A stretch of 64,000 bases of DNA from JBGPGW01 sp046349515. Lineage in GTDB: Bacteria; Pseudomonadota; Alphaproteobacteria; CADEGL01. The stretch lies in the NCBI GenBank assembly GCA_046349515.1, contig JAXMCE010000004.1:1-64000 (forward strand), read 5' to 3'. The translations under genes were made by a program, and so were the position numbers. The notes beneath the pieces were generated by a model. The model was not told the DNA's origin and made no database searches. It saw only the letters and a list, made by a program, of their open reading frames with translations. Of this stretch, positions 62,311-64,000 are shown piece after piece. How positions within the stretch are numbered: the first letter of the stretch is position 1; each line of letters begins with the position of its first letter.

Positions 62311-63326
62311 TTCCGCGCCTTGTCGACAAGCTTGTTCTTGGCGATCCACGGCATCATGGCGCGAAGCTTTTCGCCGACCTGCTCGATCGGATGGTCGGCC
62401 GCGCGCCGGCGCATGGCCTTGAAGCTCGTCTGGCCGACTTCGTTTTCGAGCATCCAGTCGCGCGCAAAACGTCCCGATTGGATGTCATCGAGGATCCGCT
62501 TCATCTCCTTCTTGGTCTCAGGCGTGATGACGCGCGGTCCCCTCGTGTATTCGCCGTATTCCGCGGTGTTCGAGATCGAGTAGTTCATGTTGGCGATGCC
62601 GCCTTCGTAGATGAGGTCGACGATGAGCTTCACCTCATGCAGGCACTCGAAATAGGCCATCTCGGGCGCGTAGCCCGCATCGACCAGAGTCTCGTAGCCG
62701 GCGCGGATCAGTTCGACGAGGCCGCCGCAGAGCACCACCTGCTCGCCGAAGAGATCCGTCTCGCACTCCTCGCGGAAGCTCGTTTCGATCACGCCGGCAC
62801 GGCCGCCGCCGATGGCGGCCGCATAGGACAGGCCGATCTCCTGCGCGTTGCCCGAGGCGTTCTGCGCAACGGCAAGGAGGCATGGCACCCCGCCGCCCCG
62901 CGCATACTCCGAGCGCACCGTGTGCCCCGGACCCTTGGGCGCCACCATGAAGACATCGAGGTCCGCCCGCGGCTCGATCAGATTGAAATGGATGTTCAAG
63001 CCATGGGCGAAGGCGATGGCCGTCCCCTGGCGCAGGTTCGGATGCATGTGATCGCGATAGAGCGCGCCCTGCCCTTCATCCGGTGTCGCGACCATCGACA
63101 CATCGGCCCATTTGGCCGCGGCCGAGGGATCGAGCACCTTGAACTGCGCCGCCTCCGCCTTCTTAGCGGAGGGTGAGCCGGGTCTTAGTGCGATCACGAT
63201 CTCCTTGACGCCGCTGTCGCGCATGTTGAGCGCGTGCGCATGGCCCTGGCTGCCGTATCCGAAGACAGCGACCTTCTTGTTCTTGATCAGATTGACGTCC
63301 GCATCCCGGTCGTAATACACGCGCAT
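62307..63326 (-). CDS. ilvC: Ketol-acid reductoisomerase
   Basis: 339 residues from ATG 63326, the class I length. AGGAG lies 6 bases before this ATG but directly abuts an upstream ATG (63332), so the second ATG is the start. The NADPH motif V-A-V-F-G-Y-G-S-Q-G-H-A opens the Rossmann domain. The knotted C-terminal domain with E-T-S-F-R-E-E-C-E-T-D-L-F-G-E-Q supplies the Mg ligands. It acts in valine, leucine and isoleucine synthesis. A LysE-family gene is directly upstream on the same strand. Confidence 0.98.
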   Translation of the reverse strand: MRVYYDRDADVNLIKNKKVAVFGYGSQGHAHALNMRDSGVKEIVIALRPGSPSAKKAEAAQFKVLDPSAAAKWADVSMVATPDEGQGALYRDHMHPNLRQGTAIAFAHGLNIHFNLIEPRADLDVFMVAPKGPGHTVRSEYARGGGVPCLLAVAQNASGNAQEIGLSYAAAIGGGRAGVIETSFREECETDLFGEQVVLCGGLVELIRAGYETLVDAGYAPEMAYFECLHEVKLIVDLIYEGGIANMNYSISNTAEYGEYTRGPRVITPETKKEMKRILDDIQSGRFARDWMLENEVGQTSFKAMRRRAADHPIEQVGEKLRAMMPWIAKNKLVDKARN

Positions 63327-63353
63327 GCCCATCTCCTTTTTTGTCTCCGCAGT

Positions 63354-63998
63354 CTAGCGCTCGGAGAGCATGATTCGAAGGCCAAGTGCGGCGATGACGC
63401 CGCCGGCCAGACGGTCGATCCAGACCTTGAAGCGGCCGTAAGTGCGTCGGGCCGCGCCAGTCGAAAAGACGAGCGCGACCACCGCATACCAGAGAAACTC
63501 GTTGGTGAAGACGGCCGCCAGCGTCGCCACCTTGAACCAGAGCGGCGGGTCCGGCGGCAACACCGCTGAAATGACGCTGCCGGTGAAGACAATCATTTTC
63601 GGGTTCGACACGGCCATGACGAAACCGTTCCAAGATGCCCCGAGACCCCGCGGATAGGCCTGGAGCGACGCATCATCCTTTTCCTCGCGCAGCGGTTGAG
63701 GCGCCGCCCTCCACAACATGATGCCGAGATAGAAGAGGTAGAGCCCACCCGCGAGCTTGAGCCCCAGGTAAAGCCATTCCGCCTCGCGCACGACCACCGC
63801 CAGGCCAAGCATGACGAGCGACACCCAGAAGAGCGCTGCGAACCCCATGCCCAGTGCCACGAAGACCCCCGCCTGGCGCGAGACGGCCACCGAAACACGG
63901 GCCGAATACACAAAGGCCGGCCCGGGACTCATGGCGCCGAGAATGTGAACGACGACGACCGAAGCGAAGGCAACCGCTAGGCTGGCCGGACCGCCCAC
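63354..63998 (-). CDS. LysE-family amino acid exporter (N-terminus near window edge)
   Basis: 214 residues from a GTG 2 bases from the window end, so an N-terminal extension cannot be excluded. The family pattern is clear: M-S-P-G-P-A-F near residue 24, and about six membrane segments. The middle part N-P-K-M-I-V-F-T-G is the second signature. It is expected to export amino acids or related compounds. It is 27 bases upstream of ilvC, so it may help to export branched-chain amino acids, but this is inference. Confidence 0.85.
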   Translation of the reverse strand: MGGPASLAVAFASVVVVHILGAMSPGPAFVYSARVSVAVSRQAGVFVALGMGFAALFWVSLVMLGLAVVVREAEWLYLGLKLAGGLYLFYLGIMLWRAAPQPLREEKDDASLQAYPRGLGASWNGFVMAVSNPKMIVFTGSVISAVLPPDPPLWFKVATLAAVFTNEFLWYAVVALVFSTGAARRTYGRFKVWIDRLAGGVIAALGLRIMLSER

Positions 63999-64000
63999 TT

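Overview
The window reads as one stretch of chromosome from a high-GC, non-sporulating alphaproteobacterium. A Rhodospirillales-like lineage is my inference. It rests on GC-rich third codon positions, a leuA-mreB-mreC-mreD-mrdA-rodA order, an aspartyl-tRNA synthetase with the non-discriminating signature, a DcaP-type porin, a ModE-type molybdate regulator and many PAS-rich histidine kinases. No rRNA, CRISPR array, integrase, transposase or insertion sequence was recognised. One tRNA (Lys, CUU) is present.

Layout. 0-7.8 kb: two large PAS histidine kinases. The first is cut by the window edge and is built of alternating PAS modules. The second is a membrane hybrid kinase with two receiver domains and an Hpt domain, behind a sigma-54-type promoter. 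7.8-21.6 kb: housekeeping and catabolic genes: ubiX-like, Asp/Glu-racemase family, aspS, D-aminoacylase, a thiolase-like/DUF35 pair, a cyclase-family hydrolase, rhodanese, a DUF429-HIT fusion, a tartrate dehydrogenase-like enzyme, an SDR and a fused SpmA/SpmB membrane protein. 21.6-36.4 kb: an accessory region with a 27-residue basic peptide, two S24-type repressor-like regulators, secreted Gly/His-rich and Gly-rich proteins, small lipoproteins, an ArsR-DUF899 operon, and a compact leftward group of phage-like genes opposite one of the repressors. 36.4-45.0 kb: a leftward catabolic cluster (ureohydrolase, mandelate racemase family, acyl-CoA ligase, FAD oxidase, DapB-like dehydrogenase, cytochrome c) with a divergent ornithine cyclodeaminase homologue. 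45.0-54.4 kb: tRNA-Lys, the rod-shape elongasome operon, leuA with an apparent leucine leader peptide, and murJ. 54.4-64 kb: DcaP porin, modABC with a Mo-box and a short ModE, a class III adenylate cyclase, a phytanoyl-CoA dioxygenase/TetR divergent pair, ilvC and a LysE-type exporter.

How the parts work together. mreBCD-mrdA-rodA plus murJ supply lateral wall synthesis and lipid II flipping. leuA and ilvC are branched-chain amino acid steps, and leuA appears to be controlled by a leader peptide whose end is rich in Leu codons. modABC imports molybdate under the neighbouring ModE. The catabolic clusters share a theme of unusual amino acids, D-amino acids, guanidino compounds and hydroxy-dicarboxylates, but no substrate can be fixed from sequence alone. 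The most interesting new-looking items are the leuA leader, the sigma-54 element that overlaps the apparent start of the hybrid kinase, the DUF429-HIT fusion, the 27-residue basic peptide with its own terminator, the frameshifted Gly-rich repeat gene, and the repressor-flanked phage-like island.
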